Source: Sulfurospirillaceae bacterium
GTDB lineage: Bacteria; Campylobacterota; Campylobacteria; Campylobacterales; Sulfurospirillaceae
Assembly: GCA_028693565.1 (NCBI GenBank)
Contig: JAQUVE010000006.1
Location: 1-44,805 of the forward strand
DNA length: 44,805 nucleotides
Direction: 5' to 3'
Shown here: positions 1 through 8,606 of the stretch, one piece after another
Layout: every line of letters begins with the position of its first letter
How positions within the stretch are numbered: position 1 is the stretch's first letter
Notes under the pieces: generated by a model
Database searches by the model: none
Told to the model about the DNA's origin: nothing
The model's input: the letters and a program-made list of their open reading frames with translations, nothing else
Program-made: the position numbers and the translations under genes

Positions 1-479
1 AGCTTTTTGGTATTACCCCTAAAGAGAATCATATCAAAATGGGAACACTTGGTAAAGCACTTGGAAGTTATGGCGCTTATATTTTATGCAGTGCGCATAT
101 CTGTGAATTTTTAGAGAACCGTGCTAAGGCCATCATTTATACAACAGCACCGTCATTATTTGATATTGCGTTAGGCTATCAAGGGTTATTGTATATTTTG
201 AAACATAAGACACTTCTTCATACTCAAATTATTCAAAAACAAAGAATTGTGGAAGAAAAATTAGCACTTAAGATGCATGGACTCATTGGGGCGTACCCTA
301 TAAGAGCAAGCTTAGATGTATTGATCTTGCAAAAGCAGTTAATAGATAAAGGTTTTTTAGTAGGGGCTATTCGTCCACCAACGGTACCAAATGCAATTTT
401 GCGCATCATACCAAGGATTTGCGAGAGTGATGCTAATTTAGAGTTATTGTGTGATAGCATTAAAGAATTAAGCTTATGA
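1..479 (+). CDS. bioF: 8-amino-7-oxononanoate synthase (BioF-like), 3' part only
   Basis: This is the C-terminal part of a PLP-dependent alpha-oxoamine synthase; the 5' end lies outside the window and the reading frame enters at base 3. The motif GTLGKALGSYGAY carries the lysine that binds PLP in BioF and Kbl. A BioF-type C-terminal region follows, including RPPTVPNAILRI. BioF condenses pimeloyl-thioester with alanine in biotin synthesis. The stop overlaps the next gene's start by 4 bases (ATGA), which suggests translational coupling. In H. pylori a bioF-like gene also sits beside the PBP1A gene (recalled synteny). Kbl (2-amino-3-ketobutyrate ligase) is the main alternative, but bioD further along the window favours biotin. 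Confidence 0.8.
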   Translation, partial: LFGITPKENHIKMGTLGKALGSYGAYILCSAHICEFLENRAKAIIYTTAPSLFDIALGYQGLLYILKHKTLLHTQIIQKQRIVEEKLALKMHGLIGAYPIRASLDVLILQKQLIDKGFLVGAIRPPTVPNAILRIIPRICESDANLELLCDSIKELSL

Positions 480-1171
480 GTCTTACGTGTAAACATTTAG
501 TGATTAAAAGTAAAGAAAAAACACTTTTAGATGTAAATTTTTCTTTTTCACGCTCTTTTGCATTGATCGGGGAGAGTGGAAGTGGTAAAAGCTTAACACT
601 AAAAGCATTATTAGGAATGCTACCCCATGAATTAGAGATGTTATTGGATTTGGAAACCTCTTATGCGCTTGAGCGTGGGAAAAGTATTGCTATGGTGCCT
701 CAAAATCCTTTTACGGCACTTTCTCCTATGACGATGATTAAAAATCAATTTATGTGCGATGCCTCTGTTGCAGAAGCGTACTTGAAGAGCGTTGAATTGG
801 GAGTGGACGTATTGACGCGTTTTCCTTCCGAATTAAGCGGTGGTCAGTTGCAACGTGTTATCATTGCAATGGCACTAGCGATAGAGCCTCGATTATTATT
901 GTTAGATGAGCCTACAACGGCATTGGACGAAGAGAGTAAGCAAACTATTTTGACATTGATTCAGCAATTGCAAGAGCGTTTTGGTTTTGATATCTTGTTT
1001 GTAACGCATGATATTGAAACTATTGAGAGTTTGTGTGAAGATGTGGCTATTTTAAAAAATGGTCTCATTATTGAAAGAGGAAAAACGAAAACTATTTTAT
1101 CTCAGCCCAAAGAATCCTATACAAAGGAACTTTTGGCATCAGGATTTAAACAGAGGAGATTTAGAACGTGA
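476..1171 (+). CDS. ABC transporter ATP-binding protein, peptide/nickel (DppD/OppD-like) type
   Basis: This is a single ABC nucleotide-binding domain of 231 residues. Walker A is GESGSGKS (32-39), the Q-loop Gln is near 76 (VPQNPF), the signature LSGGQ is at 120-124, Walker B LLLLDEP is at 140-146, and the switch His is in THD (178). The PQNPFTALSPM segment is typical of the Dpp/Opp/Nik importer ATPases. The protein lacks the C-terminal oligopeptide-binding extension of about 80 residues usual in that group. No permease or binding protein is next to it: it lies between bioF and the PBP1A gene with 4-base overlaps on both sides. The substrate is unknown, and partners could lie upstream of the window. 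Confidence 0.85.
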   Translation: MSLTCKHLVIKSKEKTLLDVNFSFSRSFALIGESGSGKSLTLKALLGMLPHELEMLLDLETSYALERGKSIAMVPQNPFTALSPMTMIKNQFMCDASVAEAYLKSVELGVDVLTRFPSELSGGQLQRVIIAMALAIEPRLLLLDEPTTALDEESKQTILTLIQQLQERFGFDILFVTHDIETIESLCEDVAILKNGLIIERGKTKTILSQPKESYTKELLASGFKQRRFRT

Positions 1172-3090
1172 AATATCTAGTAACACTTTTTTTTATGGTC
1201 GCTTTTGCCGTTTTAATGGGATTTATCTTTTTATACGCACAAATTCGTTTTGATGCGTATAAGATTATTGATTATACTCCCAAATTAACGACACAAATAT
1301 TTGATCGAAATGGCGAGTTAATTGCTAATTTATACGATGAAGAGCATCGATTGTATGTCGAGTACAAAGATATTCCTCCACGAGTGATTGAAGCGCTAGT
1401 TGCAACGGAAGATACATCGTTCTTTGAGCATAGTGGCGTCAATATTGAAGCTATTTTTAGGGCACTTGTCAAAGATTTGCGTGCGATGAAATTAGTTGAA
1501 GGAGCGAGTACTATCACGCAACAGTTAATTAAAAATACTGTGTTAACTCGCCAGAAAACATTAACACGTAAATTAAATGAAGCTATTTTGGCGTATAAAA
1601 TTGAAACGGAGTTGACAAAAGAGCAAATTTTAGAGCGCTATTTTAATCATGTCTATTTTGGACATGGATACTATGGTATCAAAACTGCTGCACTTGGCTA
1701 CTTTAATAAACCACTTGATGCACTAAGTCTTAAAGAAATTGGTATGTTAATAGGTCTTCCAAAAGCACCTAGTTCCTATGACCCCACCCGCCATATGGAT
1801 CTTTCTTTAAGTAGAGCGAACCAAGTGGTCAATAGGTTGTATTCGCTTGGGTGGATTAGTGAAGCCGAATATACCAAAGCAACACTTGAGCGTCCCATCA
1901 TTTATGATGAGACTTTGAGCCAAAATAAGGCGCCTTATGTTGTTGATGAAGTGATTAAAAATTTGAGTGCGGAATACCCTGATATTAAAAAAGGTGGTTA
2001 TCAAATTTATCTTAGTATTGATTTGAAGTTACAGAATTTAGCTAGAAAAGCCCTTAAAATAGGCTATGATGGAATGGTTGCGCGGGCAAAGGATATGAAT
2101 ACAAGTGAGCTCAATGGTGCCATGGTTGTTTTGGAAAATAATACAGGTAATGTTTTAGCGATGCTTGGGGGTCTTGATTATGCAAAAAGTAGTTTTAATC
2201 GTGCAACACAAAGTAGACGACAACCAGGTTCTAGCTTTAAGCCTTTTTTATATCTAAAAGCTATTGATTGGGGCTATTCACCAATGAGTGAAATCCCCGA
2301 TATTTCTCGCACCTATGTGGATAAAGAGACTGAAGAAGAGTGGAAGCCTAAAAATTATGAAAATGATTTCGAAGGACTCATTACATTAAAAGAAGCATTA
2401 GTACATTCGCGGAACCTTGCAACTATTAATCTTTTATCTTTATTGGGACTTGATAGTGTGCATAAAGAGTTGGCTAAAGATGGTTTTAAAAATGTCCCTT
2501 ATGATCTTTCTATTGCGTTAGGAAGCTTTGGGATTTCTCCATTAGAATTTAGTGGATTTTACTCAATTTTCCCAAATTACGGTACAAAGATAGAGCCTTT
2601 ATTGGTTAAAAAAGTGGTCAATAAAAATGGTGAAGAGAAGGTTTATGAAGCCAAACGACAACAGATAACATCAGCACGCCAAAGTTATTTGATGATTGAC
2701 ATGCTAAAAGAGGTTATCAAGCGTGGTACGGGACGTAATGCTCAAGTAGCTGGTATCGAAGTTGCAGGAAAAACGGGAACAACCAACAGCAGTGTCGATG
2801 CATGGTTCTGTGGTTTTTCTCCCGATATCGAAGTCATCACCTGGTATGGCAATGATAATAACTCTCCACTCAAAAAAGGAGAGACTGGTGGGCGTGCGGC
2901 AGCACCTGCATTTGCCTATTTTATGACTAAATATATCGAATTACATCCTGAAACAACACGTGAATTTAAAATGCCTGAAGGGGTAGGGAGTCGTAAAATC
3001 AATGGTGTAACAGAGTATTTTACTGATATTTCACCATTTCCTAAAAGTAATATCAAACAATCAACACAAGATAGTGGGCTTATATTTTAA
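1168..3090 (+). CDS. mrcA: class A penicillin-binding protein 1A (bifunctional glycosyltransferase/transpeptidase)
   Basis: This enzyme polymerises lipid II and cross-links peptidoglycan at the outer face of the inner membrane. A single N-terminal membrane anchor spans about residues 3-25. The GT51 domain shows EDTSFFEHSG (81-90, catalytic Glu) and GASTITQQ (112-119). The transpeptidase domain shows SSFK (nucleophile Ser355, Lys358), SRN (414-416) and KTGT (535-538), so all key motifs are intact. At 640 residues it is shorter than E. coli PBP1A and close to Helicobacter and Campylobacter PBP1A. The start is GTG, embedded in the stop of the ABC gene (GTGA), with a GAGGAG Shine-Dalgarno at 1153-1158. 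Confidence 0.95.
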   Translation: MKYLVTLFFMVAFAVLMGFIFLYAQIRFDAYKIIDYTPKLTTQIFDRNGELIANLYDEEHRLYVEYKDIPPRVIEALVATEDTSFFEHSGVNIEAIFRALVKDLRAMKLVEGASTITQQLIKNTVLTRQKTLTRKLNEAILAYKIETELTKEQILERYFNHVYFGHGYYGIKTAALGYFNKPLDALSLKEIGMLIGLPKAPSSYDPTRHMDLSLSRANQVVNRLYSLGWISEAEYTKATLERPIIYDETLSQNKAPYVVDEVIKNLSAEYPDIKKGGYQIYLSIDLKLQNLARKALKIGYDGMVARAKDMNTSELNGAMVVLENNTGNVLAMLGGLDYAKSSFNRATQSRRQPGSSFKPFLYLKAIDWGYSPMSEIPDISRTYVDKETEEEWKPKNYENDFEGLITLKEALVHSRNLATINLLSLLGLDSVHKELAKDGFKNVPYDLSIALGSFGISPLEFSGFYSIFPNYGTKIEPLLVKKVVNKNGEEKVYEAKRQQITSARQSYLMIDMLKEVIKRGTGRNAQVAGIEVAGKTGTTNSSVDAWFCGFSPDIEVITWYGNDNNSPLKKGETGGRAAAPAFAYFMTKYIELHPETTREFKMPEGVGSRKINGVTEYFTDISPFPKSNIKQSTQDSGLIF

Positions 3091-3114
3091 AAAAGCGTGA
3101 AGGAAAAAAGAGGG

Positions 3115-3139
3115 AAGAGGAAGCGTAATGCTTCCTCTT
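3115..3139 (-). terminator. hairpin terminator shared by the PBP1A gene and glnA
   Basis: The arms AAGAGGAAGC (3115-3124) and GCTTCCTCTT (3130-3139) pair perfectly around a 5-base loop. They lie between the convergent ends of the PBP1A gene and glnA. Read on the minus strand, a run of six T follows five bases after the stem, so it fits best as the glnA terminator. In the plus direction no T-run follows. Confidence 0.6.
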
Positions 3140-3145
3140 AAAATA

Positions 3146-4576
3146 CTAGCAAGAGAATGTTGATTTAAATTCAAATGCTGTTGGTCTAGCTTCGTCTGGC
3201 CAAACTTGTGTTTCAAATTTGTAATGTTGATAGGTATCAATGAACTCTTTTGTCATAACAGGTGATAAATATTCATTGTCACGAATAAGCGCTTCAAGTG
3301 AACCTCTTAATGTATGAGGCATTTGACTGATACCTTTTTCTCTAATTTCATCAAGTGATAATTCAAACAAGTCTTCATCCATTGGACCAACTGGTTCAGC
3401 TTTTGTATTGATACCATCGATTCCAGCTAATAACATTGCTGCAAACGCAAGGTATGGGCATGATGTTGAATCTGGAAAACGCATTTCAACACGAACTGCT
3501 TTTTCGCCAGCACCGTAAGGGATACGGCAACTAGCTGAACGATTTTGCATAGAATAAGTAAGAATTGATGGTGCTTCAAATCCTGGAATAAGTCTTTTAT
3601 ATGAGTTTGTTGATGGATTTGTAAAAGCGGCAACACTTCTAGCGTGTTTTAAGATACCGCCGATATACCAGCGTGCCATGTCGCTAAGATTGGCGTATTC
3701 TCCCGCTTTAAAGAACATGTTTTTGCCATCTTTCCAGATTGATTGGTGAACGTGCATACCACTACCATTGTCACCGTAAAGCGGTTTTGGCATAAAAGTT
3801 GCAGTCTTTCCGTTAAGGTGTGCTACCATCTTAACAACGTATTTGTATTTTTGAACGTTATCAGCTGCTTCGACCAATGTTCCAAACTTAACGCCGATTT
3901 CACCTTGTGCTTGAGCAACTTCATGGTGAACTACGAATACTTCAAGCCCAATTTGCTTTAAGATTTGAACCATCTCTGCACGTAAATCTACCATACTATC
4001 AATAGGTTGTACTGGGAAATAGCCACCTTTTGTGCCAGGGCGATGACCTGTATTGTAACCATCAGGATAGCTTGTAGCACTATTCCATGCTCCTTCTTCT
4101 GAATCTACTTCATAGTATGAGCAGTTGATATCATCTTTGATTTTGACATCATCAAAGACAAAAAATTCATTTTCAGGACCAAAATAAGCAACATCACCTA
4201 GACCTGTGTTTGCAAGGTATGCTAATGTTTTTTTAGCAATACTTCTTGGACATTTTTCATATAGCTCACCCTTATAAATATCAAAAACATCACAGAAAAC
4301 AACGATAGTTGCATCAGCTGTAAAAGGGTCTAAAAAAGCAGTTTCAGCTTCAGGTTTAAGTAACATATCTGACTTATTAATAGGCTGCCATGCATCAATT
4401 GAAGAACCATCAAAAGGAATACCATTTTTAAATGAATCTTCACTAATCGCTTCAATAGTATAGGTTAGATGATGCCATGCACCTTTCATATCGGTGAAAC
4501 GAAAATCAACAAATTCTACTTCATTGTCAGTACAGTATTTGAAAAATTCTTCAACACTGTTTACGAACTTACCCAT
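3146..4576 (-). CDS. glnA: glutamine synthetase, type I
   Basis: This enzyme makes glutamine from glutamate, ammonia and ATP and is the main ammonia-assimilation step. Its length of 476 residues is normal for bacterial GSI. Visible motifs are [10 protein letters not shown] near the N-terminus, [11 protein letters not shown] (metal-binding Glu), the glycine-rich [10 protein letters not shown] (ATP/metal) and the [11 protein letters not shown] active-site region. The segment that in E. coli reads NLYDLPPEE, with the adenylylated Tyr397, here reads DLFELSLDE with Phe404 (codon 3365-3367), so covalent control by adenylylation is not possible at that site. The same loss has been reported for H. 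pylori GS. The Shine-Dalgarno AGGAG (complement of 4584-4588) sits just before the ATG. Confidence 0.97.
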   Translation of the reverse strand: MGKFVNSVEEFFKYCTDNEVEFVDFRFTDMKGAWHHLTYTIEAISEDSFKNGIPFDGSSIDAWQPINKSDMLLKPEAETAFLDPFTADATIVVFCDVFDIYKGELYEKCPRSIAKKTLAYLANTGLGDVAYFGPENEFFVFDDVKIKDDINCSYYEVDSEEGAWNSATSYPDGYNTGHRPGTKGGYFPVQPIDSMVDLRAEMVQILKQIGLEVFVVHHEVAQAQGEIGVKFGTLVEAADNVQKYKYVVKMVAHLNGKTATFMPKPLYGDNGSGMHVHQSIWKDGKNMFFKAGEYANLSDMARWYIGGILKHARSVAAFTNPSTNSYKRLIPGFEAPSILTYSMQNRSASCRIPYGAGEKAVRVEMRFPDSTSCPYLAFAAMLLAGIDGINTKAEPVGPMDEDLFELSLDEIREKGISQMPHTLRGSLEALIRDNEYLSPVMTKEFIDTYQHYKFETQVWPDEARPTAFEFKSTFSC

Positions 4577-4604
4577 GTATAACTCCTAGCTTTAAATTTT
4601 TAGT

Positions 4605-4610
4605 ATTTTA
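4605..4610 (-). promoter_or_regulatory. putative -10 element of glnA
   Basis: On the minus strand TAAAAT lies about 30 bases before the glnA ATG, in an AT-rich stretch that separates glnA from the upstream phosphatase gene. No convincing -35 was seen, which is normal for Campylobacterota sigma-70 promoters. This is a motif guess only. Confidence 0.35.
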
Positions 4611-4645
4611 TCAGAATGCATCTCAAAAACGACTGAGTTGAGTGA

Positions 4646-5425
4646 TTAAAAATTAACCAATATTCGCTCTCTATTTTTGAATGTTGCACATTTTTTATAC
4701 CCATAATGTTGGGCAAAAGCTCTCATCGCATCTTTTTCTAAACCTATATGGGTAGGTTCATGTGCATCTGAGCCAAAGGTGATAGGAATATCTGCTTCTG
4801 CGATGAGTTCTATAAGTTGTTCGCTAGGGTATTGTTCTCCAATAGGTTTACGAATACCTGCTGTGTTGATTTCAATGGCCATATTGGCTTTTTTAATGGC
4901 TTTAATAGCATTGCTCGCAATGAGGCGTACATCTTTTTTGGGTAAAAATTTAAAGACTTTTATGAGATCTATATGGCCTACAATATCAAAAAGTTTACTC
5001 TTAGCCATTGCTTCAATGGCATCAAAATAACGTTCCCATATCTCATCTATATTTTTGTGGCGATACTCACCAATGAATTCAGGATTATCAAACCCCCAAC
5101 GTCCTAAAAAATGAACGGAACCAATAAGATAATCAACTTCTCGCATCAGTACGCGTTCATCGATGTATCCATCCAAAAAATCAACCTCATAGGCTAATAA
5201 AATCTCAATATCGTTATGGTATTTTTCTTTAACAAGAAGTACTTCTGACTCGTAATCTTCCATCTCATGAAAGCCCATTCTATAATGTGTATCAAAATTC
5301 ATTGGGGCATGGTCTGAAAAACCAAAAATATCTATTCCTTCTTCAATAGCTTTGAGGACAAATGTTTCAATAGAACCAGATGCATGATTGCAAAGCGGAG
5401 TGTGATTGTGTAAATCAACGACCAT
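4646..5425 (-). CDS. PHP-domain phosphatase, histidinol-phosphatase (HisJ/HisK) family
   Basis: This is a trinuclear-metal PHP hydrolase of 259 residues. The metal-binding motifs appear in the family's order: DLHNHTPLCNHA at the N-terminus, SDHAP, a central Glu (AYEVDFLDG), GSVHFLG, GHIDLIKVF, EINTAG and GSDAHEP near the C-terminus. These fit monofunctional histidinol-phosphatases, which dephosphorylate L-histidinol phosphate in histidine synthesis. No other his gene is nearby, so the substrate is inferred from family membership. A Shine-Dalgarno GGAG lies 5 bases before the ATG, and a clear -10 box lies upstream at 5457-5462. Confidence 0.8.
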   Translation of the reverse strand: MVVDLHNHTPLCNHASGSIETFVLKAIEEGIDIFGFSDHAPMNFDTHYRMGFHEMEDYESEVLLVKEKYHNDIEILLAYEVDFLDGYIDERVLMREVDYLIGSVHFLGRWGFDNPEFIGEYRHKNIDEIWERYFDAIEAMAKSKLFDIVGHIDLIKVFKFLPKKDVRLIASNAIKAIKKANMAIEINTAGIRKPIGEQYPSEQLIELIAEADIPITFGSDAHEPTHIGLEKDAMRAFAQHYGYKKCATFKNRERILVNF

Positions 5426-5456
5426 ATTATCTCCAATTTAACGTGTTTTAAAAAGT

Positions 5457-5462
5457 ATTATA
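5457..5462 (-). promoter_or_regulatory. putative -10 element of the PHP phosphatase gene
   Basis: TATAAT on the minus strand lies about 31 bases before the ATG at 5425. It faces away from the cheZ promoter within the same 120-base divergent region (5426-5545). Confidence 0.5.
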
Positions 5463-5507
5463 GCAAGCGAGAATATCATTTAAAGTAAAAATATATAAAA
5501 AGTTTAC

Positions 5508-5513
5508 TATAAT
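5508..5513 (+). promoter_or_regulatory. putative -10 element of cheZ
   Basis: A perfect TATAAT lies 32 bases before the ATG of cheZ. Upstream is AT-rich sequence with no strong -35, which fits Campylobacterota sigma-70 promoters. The Shine-Dalgarno TAGGAGA at 5536-5542 follows. Confidence 0.55.
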
Positions 5514-5545
5514 GAGCCATAATTTGTCATTTTTAGGAGATACCT

Positions 5546-6313
5546 ATGACCCAAGAAGAACTAGATGCTTTAATGGCTGGTGATATAGATGATACACAAG
5601 AAGATGCTCCTGCAGAAATAGAACGAGAAGAAGATGAGCCTTTGGATGAGGAGGTTACATCAACAGACGCAGATGAGGAATCGTGTTGTGAAGAATCAAT
5701 GGATGAAGCGCTTACAGAAGAGGAAGTTATCCATAAGCAAATGCATGAATACAGACCCAATGCTTCAGCCTCATGGCCGCCACCTCCACCCACAGATGAC
5801 CATAAAATGGTTTATCAACTTGATGATGTGACAAAAGATTCTGAAATTAAAGCAGGGCAAGTTTTTGACAGACTGGAAGCCGTCAATAACTTTATGGTTG
5901 AAGCTGAACAAAATGCTAAAGATGTTATTGCTTTGATTGAAAGTAATATTACATTATTTGGAACTTTGGTGACAAAATTCCCTAAAATTGATCAGTTCCA
6001 AGATGCACTCAACGATAATAAATCAATGAAAAACAAAGTTGAAGCGCTCTTGATGAATGCTCAAATGGCTGAAGATGAAATCATGATGACAATGGATATT
6101 ATGCAATATCAAGATATCCACAGGCAAAAAATTGAACGTGTTATCAATGTAATGCGCGCTCTTTCAAAATATATGAGTGCTTTATTTGAAGGGTCTAAAG
6201 ATGATTCAAAACGTGTAGGCTCTGCGGTACATATTCACGGGGATGAAACTACTGAAGACGTTGTAACGAGTGAGGACATAGAAGCCTTGATTGCAAGTTT
6301 AGGAAAAAAATAG
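5546..6313 (+). CDS. cheZ: chemotaxis protein CheZ, remote type (HP0170/Cj0700-like), CheY-phosphate phosphatase
   Basis: The product has 255 residues. An acidic N-terminal region (about 1-75, very rich in Asp/Glu) is followed by a short poly-proline patch (WPPPPPTDD). A long helical part then carries the CheZ active-site pattern DxxxQ in QYQDIHRQKIERV (Asp190, Gln194), matching E. coli Asp143/Gln147. The C-terminus, SEDIEALIASLGKK (242-255), resembles the CheY-binding tail of E. coli CheZ. The N-terminus, MTQEELDALMAGD, resembles the CheY-P-binding N-terminus of FliM/FliY. CheZ removes phosphate from CheY and so sets flagellar switching. The next gene's TTG start follows the stop directly, as in the Cj0700-Cj0701 pair. 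Confidence 0.85.
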   Translation: MTQEELDALMAGDIDDTQEDAPAEIEREEDEPLDEEVTSTDADEESCCEESMDEALTEEEVIHKQMHEYRPNASASWPPPPPTDDHKMVYQLDDVTKDSEIKAGQVFDRLEAVNNFMVEAEQNAKDVIALIESNITLFGTLVTKFPKIDQFQDALNDNKSMKNKVEALLMNAQMAEDEIMMTMDIMQYQDIHRQKIERVINVMRALSKYMSALFEGSKDDSKRVGSAVHIHGDETTEDVVTSEDIEALIASLGKK

Positions 6314-7576
6314 TTGAATAATGTTGAACTGCTTTCTCCGGCTGGAAATTTTGATAAATTAAAAATTGCTTTAGCTTATGGCGCTGATGCTGTTTATGCG
6401 GGGGTAAGTCATTTTTCGCTTCGTATCCGTTCAGGCAAAGAGTTTACGTATGAAAGTTTTGAAGATGCTATCAACTTTACACATACACAAGGGAAAAAAC
6501 TTTATGTGACAGTCAATGGTTTTCCCTTTAATGCTCAAATTGCCCTCTTGGAAAAACATATTGAGCGTGTAGCGGCTATGAACCCTGATGCCTTTATTGT
6601 TGCAGCACCAGGCGTGATTAAATTAGCACAAAAGATTGCACCGCATATTCCGATTCATCTTTCAACACAAGCCAATGTCCTGAGTTATCTTGATGCTGAG
6701 GTTTATTATGATATGGGTGTCAAACGTATTATCGCTGCTCGTGAAGTGAGTTTAAAAGACTTAGAGCAAATCAAAGCGCATTTGCCTAAACTTGAGCTAG
6801 AAGTATTTGTTCATGGATCTATGTGTTTTGCCTACAGTGGGCGATGTCTCATTAGTTCTGTTCAAAGTGGTCGTGTGTCGAACCGTGGAAGTTGCGCCAA
6901 TGATTGCCGTTTTCCCTATACACTTTATGCCCATAATGAAGAGAGTGGGACACTGTTTAGGATGGAAGAGAGCGAAGAAGGCACGCATATCATGAATGCT
7001 AAAGATCTCAATTTAAGCGCTCATATCAAAGATATTTTAGATGCAGGAATTATTGATTCACTCAAAATTGAAGGGCGAACAAAAAGCTCTTATTATGTGG
7101 GTATTACAACAAAAACTTATCGCCAAGCAATTGATGATTATTATGCAAATATATTTGATGCATCAAAATATATGCAGGAGCTAGATACAACCAAAAATCG
7201 TGGTTTTAGTGATGGCTATTTGGTCAACCGCCCGTATGAAAAAAATGATACTCAGAATCTTGCACATTCTATCAGTGAAGGCTCACATCAGGTTGTTGCT
7301 GAAGTTGGAGAAGATGGACAAACGTGTCTTTGCAAAGATAAATTAGCTTTGAATATAAGCTACGAATTGGTTTTACCACAAGAGCATCAATGTGTTTTAG
7401 AGACGGATAATGCAATCGGTAAAATATGTTTGGAAGAGGGAATTTGGAAGATTATGTTCCGCGAACTCAAAACGAGTAATGGAAAGAGCTATGAGGAGAT
7501 TCACAGCGGCAATACCAATGCAATTGTTTTACCATTAACACTTCCTGCATTTACATTTTTAAGAAATAAGATATAA
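6314..7576 (+). CDS. U32 family protein, TrhP/YegQ-like (tRNA uridine hydroxylation)
   Basis: The 420-residue product begins with the U32 hallmark ELLSPAGNFDKLKIAL and has the cysteine-bearing signature running through GSMCFAYSGRC, SNRGSCANDCRFPY and SLKIEGRTKS. Older annotation calls these collagenase-like peptidases (PrtC). E. coli members TrhP and RlhA are now known to be needed for prephenate-dependent RNA hydroxylation, so an RNA-modification role is more likely than proteolysis. The length and C-terminal half fit TrhP better than RlhA. The start is TTG immediately after the cheZ stop, with the A-rich end of cheZ (AGGAAAAAAA) as a possible Shine-Dalgarno. Confidence 0.85.
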   Translation: MNNVELLSPAGNFDKLKIALAYGADAVYAGVSHFSLRIRSGKEFTYESFEDAINFTHTQGKKLYVTVNGFPFNAQIALLEKHIERVAAMNPDAFIVAAPGVIKLAQKIAPHIPIHLSTQANVLSYLDAEVYYDMGVKRIIAAREVSLKDLEQIKAHLPKLELEVFVHGSMCFAYSGRCLISSVQSGRVSNRGSCANDCRFPYTLYAHNEESGTLFRMEESEEGTHIMNAKDLNLSAHIKDILDAGIIDSLKIEGRTKSSYYVGITTKTYRQAIDDYYANIFDASKYMQELDTTKNRGFSDGYLVNRPYEKNDTQNLAHSISEGSHQVVAEVGEDGQTCLCKDKLALNISYELVLPQEHQCVLETDNAIGKICLEEGIWKIMFRELKTSNGKSYEEIHSGNTNAIVLPLTLPAFTFLRNKI

Positions 7577-7584
7577 GGATAAAC

Positions 7585-8079
7585 ATGAAATTTGTGTCAA
7601 TAATCATGGGCAGCAAAAGTGATTATGGTGTGATGGAAGAGTGTGCTAAAACACTTGAAAAATTTGGCGTGATGTATGAAATTATTGTTTCATCAGCCCA
7701 TAGAAGCCCTGAAAGAACGCATAAATATATCAAAGATGCAGAAGTAAAAGGTGCTAAAGTCTTTATTGCAGCTGCCGGTATGGCAGCTCATTTGGCGGGT
7801 GTTGTTGCTTCTTTAACCACAAAGCCCGTTATTGGTGTACCCATGAAAGGTGGTGTTATGGAAGGTATGGATGCACTGTTAAGTACAGTTCAAATGCCTG
7901 GAGGTATGCCTGTTGGCACTGTTGCTATTGGTTCGGCAGGGGCAGTGAATAGTGCCTATTTAGCGATGCAAATTTTAGCAATTGGTGATGAAGAATTAAG
8001 CGCAAAGCTTAAGGAAGATCGTATCTTGAAAGCTAAAAAAGTTGAAACAGATTCAATGGGTATTGAAGTGATAATTTAA
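7585..8079 (+). CDS. purE: N5-carboxyaminoimidazole ribonucleotide mutase, class I PurE
   Basis: PurE converts N5-CAIR to CAIR in de novo purine synthesis. The 164-residue protein shows the substrate-binding motifs GSKSD (9-13) and SSAHRSPER (His39), then AAAGMAAHLAGVVAS and the glycine-rich loop MPGGMPVGTVAIG. The length is normal. The ATG is preceded by AAGGAT at 7575-7580, 8 bases after the U32 gene stop. The partner PurK is not in this window. Confidence 0.96.
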   Translation: MKFVSIIMGSKSDYGVMEECAKTLEKFGVMYEIIVSSAHRSPERTHKYIKDAEVKGAKVFIAAAGMAAHLAGVVASLTTKPVIGVPMKGGVMEGMDALLSTVQMPGGMPVGTVAIGSAGAVNSAYLAMQILAIGDEELSAKLKEDRILKAKKVETDSMGIEVII

Positions 8080-8089
8080 AAGGTAAACA

Positions 8090-8578
8090 ATGCAAACATG
8101 GTTGGAATTAGAAGAATTTAGTACACTTGTGGGCTTAGATCTTTCTGTGATTCAAACAATGATTGATGAAGGGAAGCTGACATCAAAGATGGAAGCAAAT
8201 CAGTGTTATATTGAGGTCAATCGTGATGCTTATGCCATTATTCCTGCGACGCAAGGTGTTGTGCTTAATGAAGATACGCATAATAGTGTCATGGTTGGAA
8301 GCGATTTTGTTGAAAAAACAGTCGGCGCAATTTTAAGTTTACATGAAAAAGTACTGGATGCCAAAGAAGAGACTTTAAATGCGTTAAAAGGCGAAAACCG
8401 TTTTTTAAAAGAAGCTCTTTTTTCAATGCAAGAACTTTATGATGAAGATCGAAAAACGATCGAAACATTAACGAAGCAATTAGCACTCATACAAGATGAG
8501 TTAGAATTTACCAAACGCAAATATAAAATGATGTGGAACAAGGCGGTGGAAGGTTATACTCCGCCATCAAATAAATAA
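8090..8578 (+). CDS. uncharacterised DUF3972-type protein: helix-turn-helix-like N-terminus plus coiled coil
   Basis: The 162-residue product belongs to a family I know only as a conserved Campylobacterota hypothetical found between purE and glyQ (Cj0703; DUF3972 from memory). Residues about 3-50 (LEEFSTLVGLDLSVIQTMID, then EGKLTS and CYIEVN) have the pattern of MerR/excisionase-type winged HTH domains: a helix, a turn, a recognition-like helix, then a short wing with GK and a Tyr-Ile strand. Residues about 75-150 are charged with heptad-like spacing and read as one long coiled coil. A DNA-binding dimer is a reasonable inference. No function is established to my knowledge. Confidence 0.75.
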   Translation: MQTWLELEEFSTLVGLDLSVIQTMIDEGKLTSKMEANQCYIEVNRDAYAIIPATQGVVLNEDTHNSVMVGSDFVEKTVGAILSLHEKVLDAKEETLNALKGENRFLKEALFSMQELYDEDRKTIETLTKQLALIQDELEFTKRKYKMMWNKAVEGYTPPSNK

Positions 8579-8606
8579 ATTTTACATGTAGAAGAAGGAA
8601 GAAACA

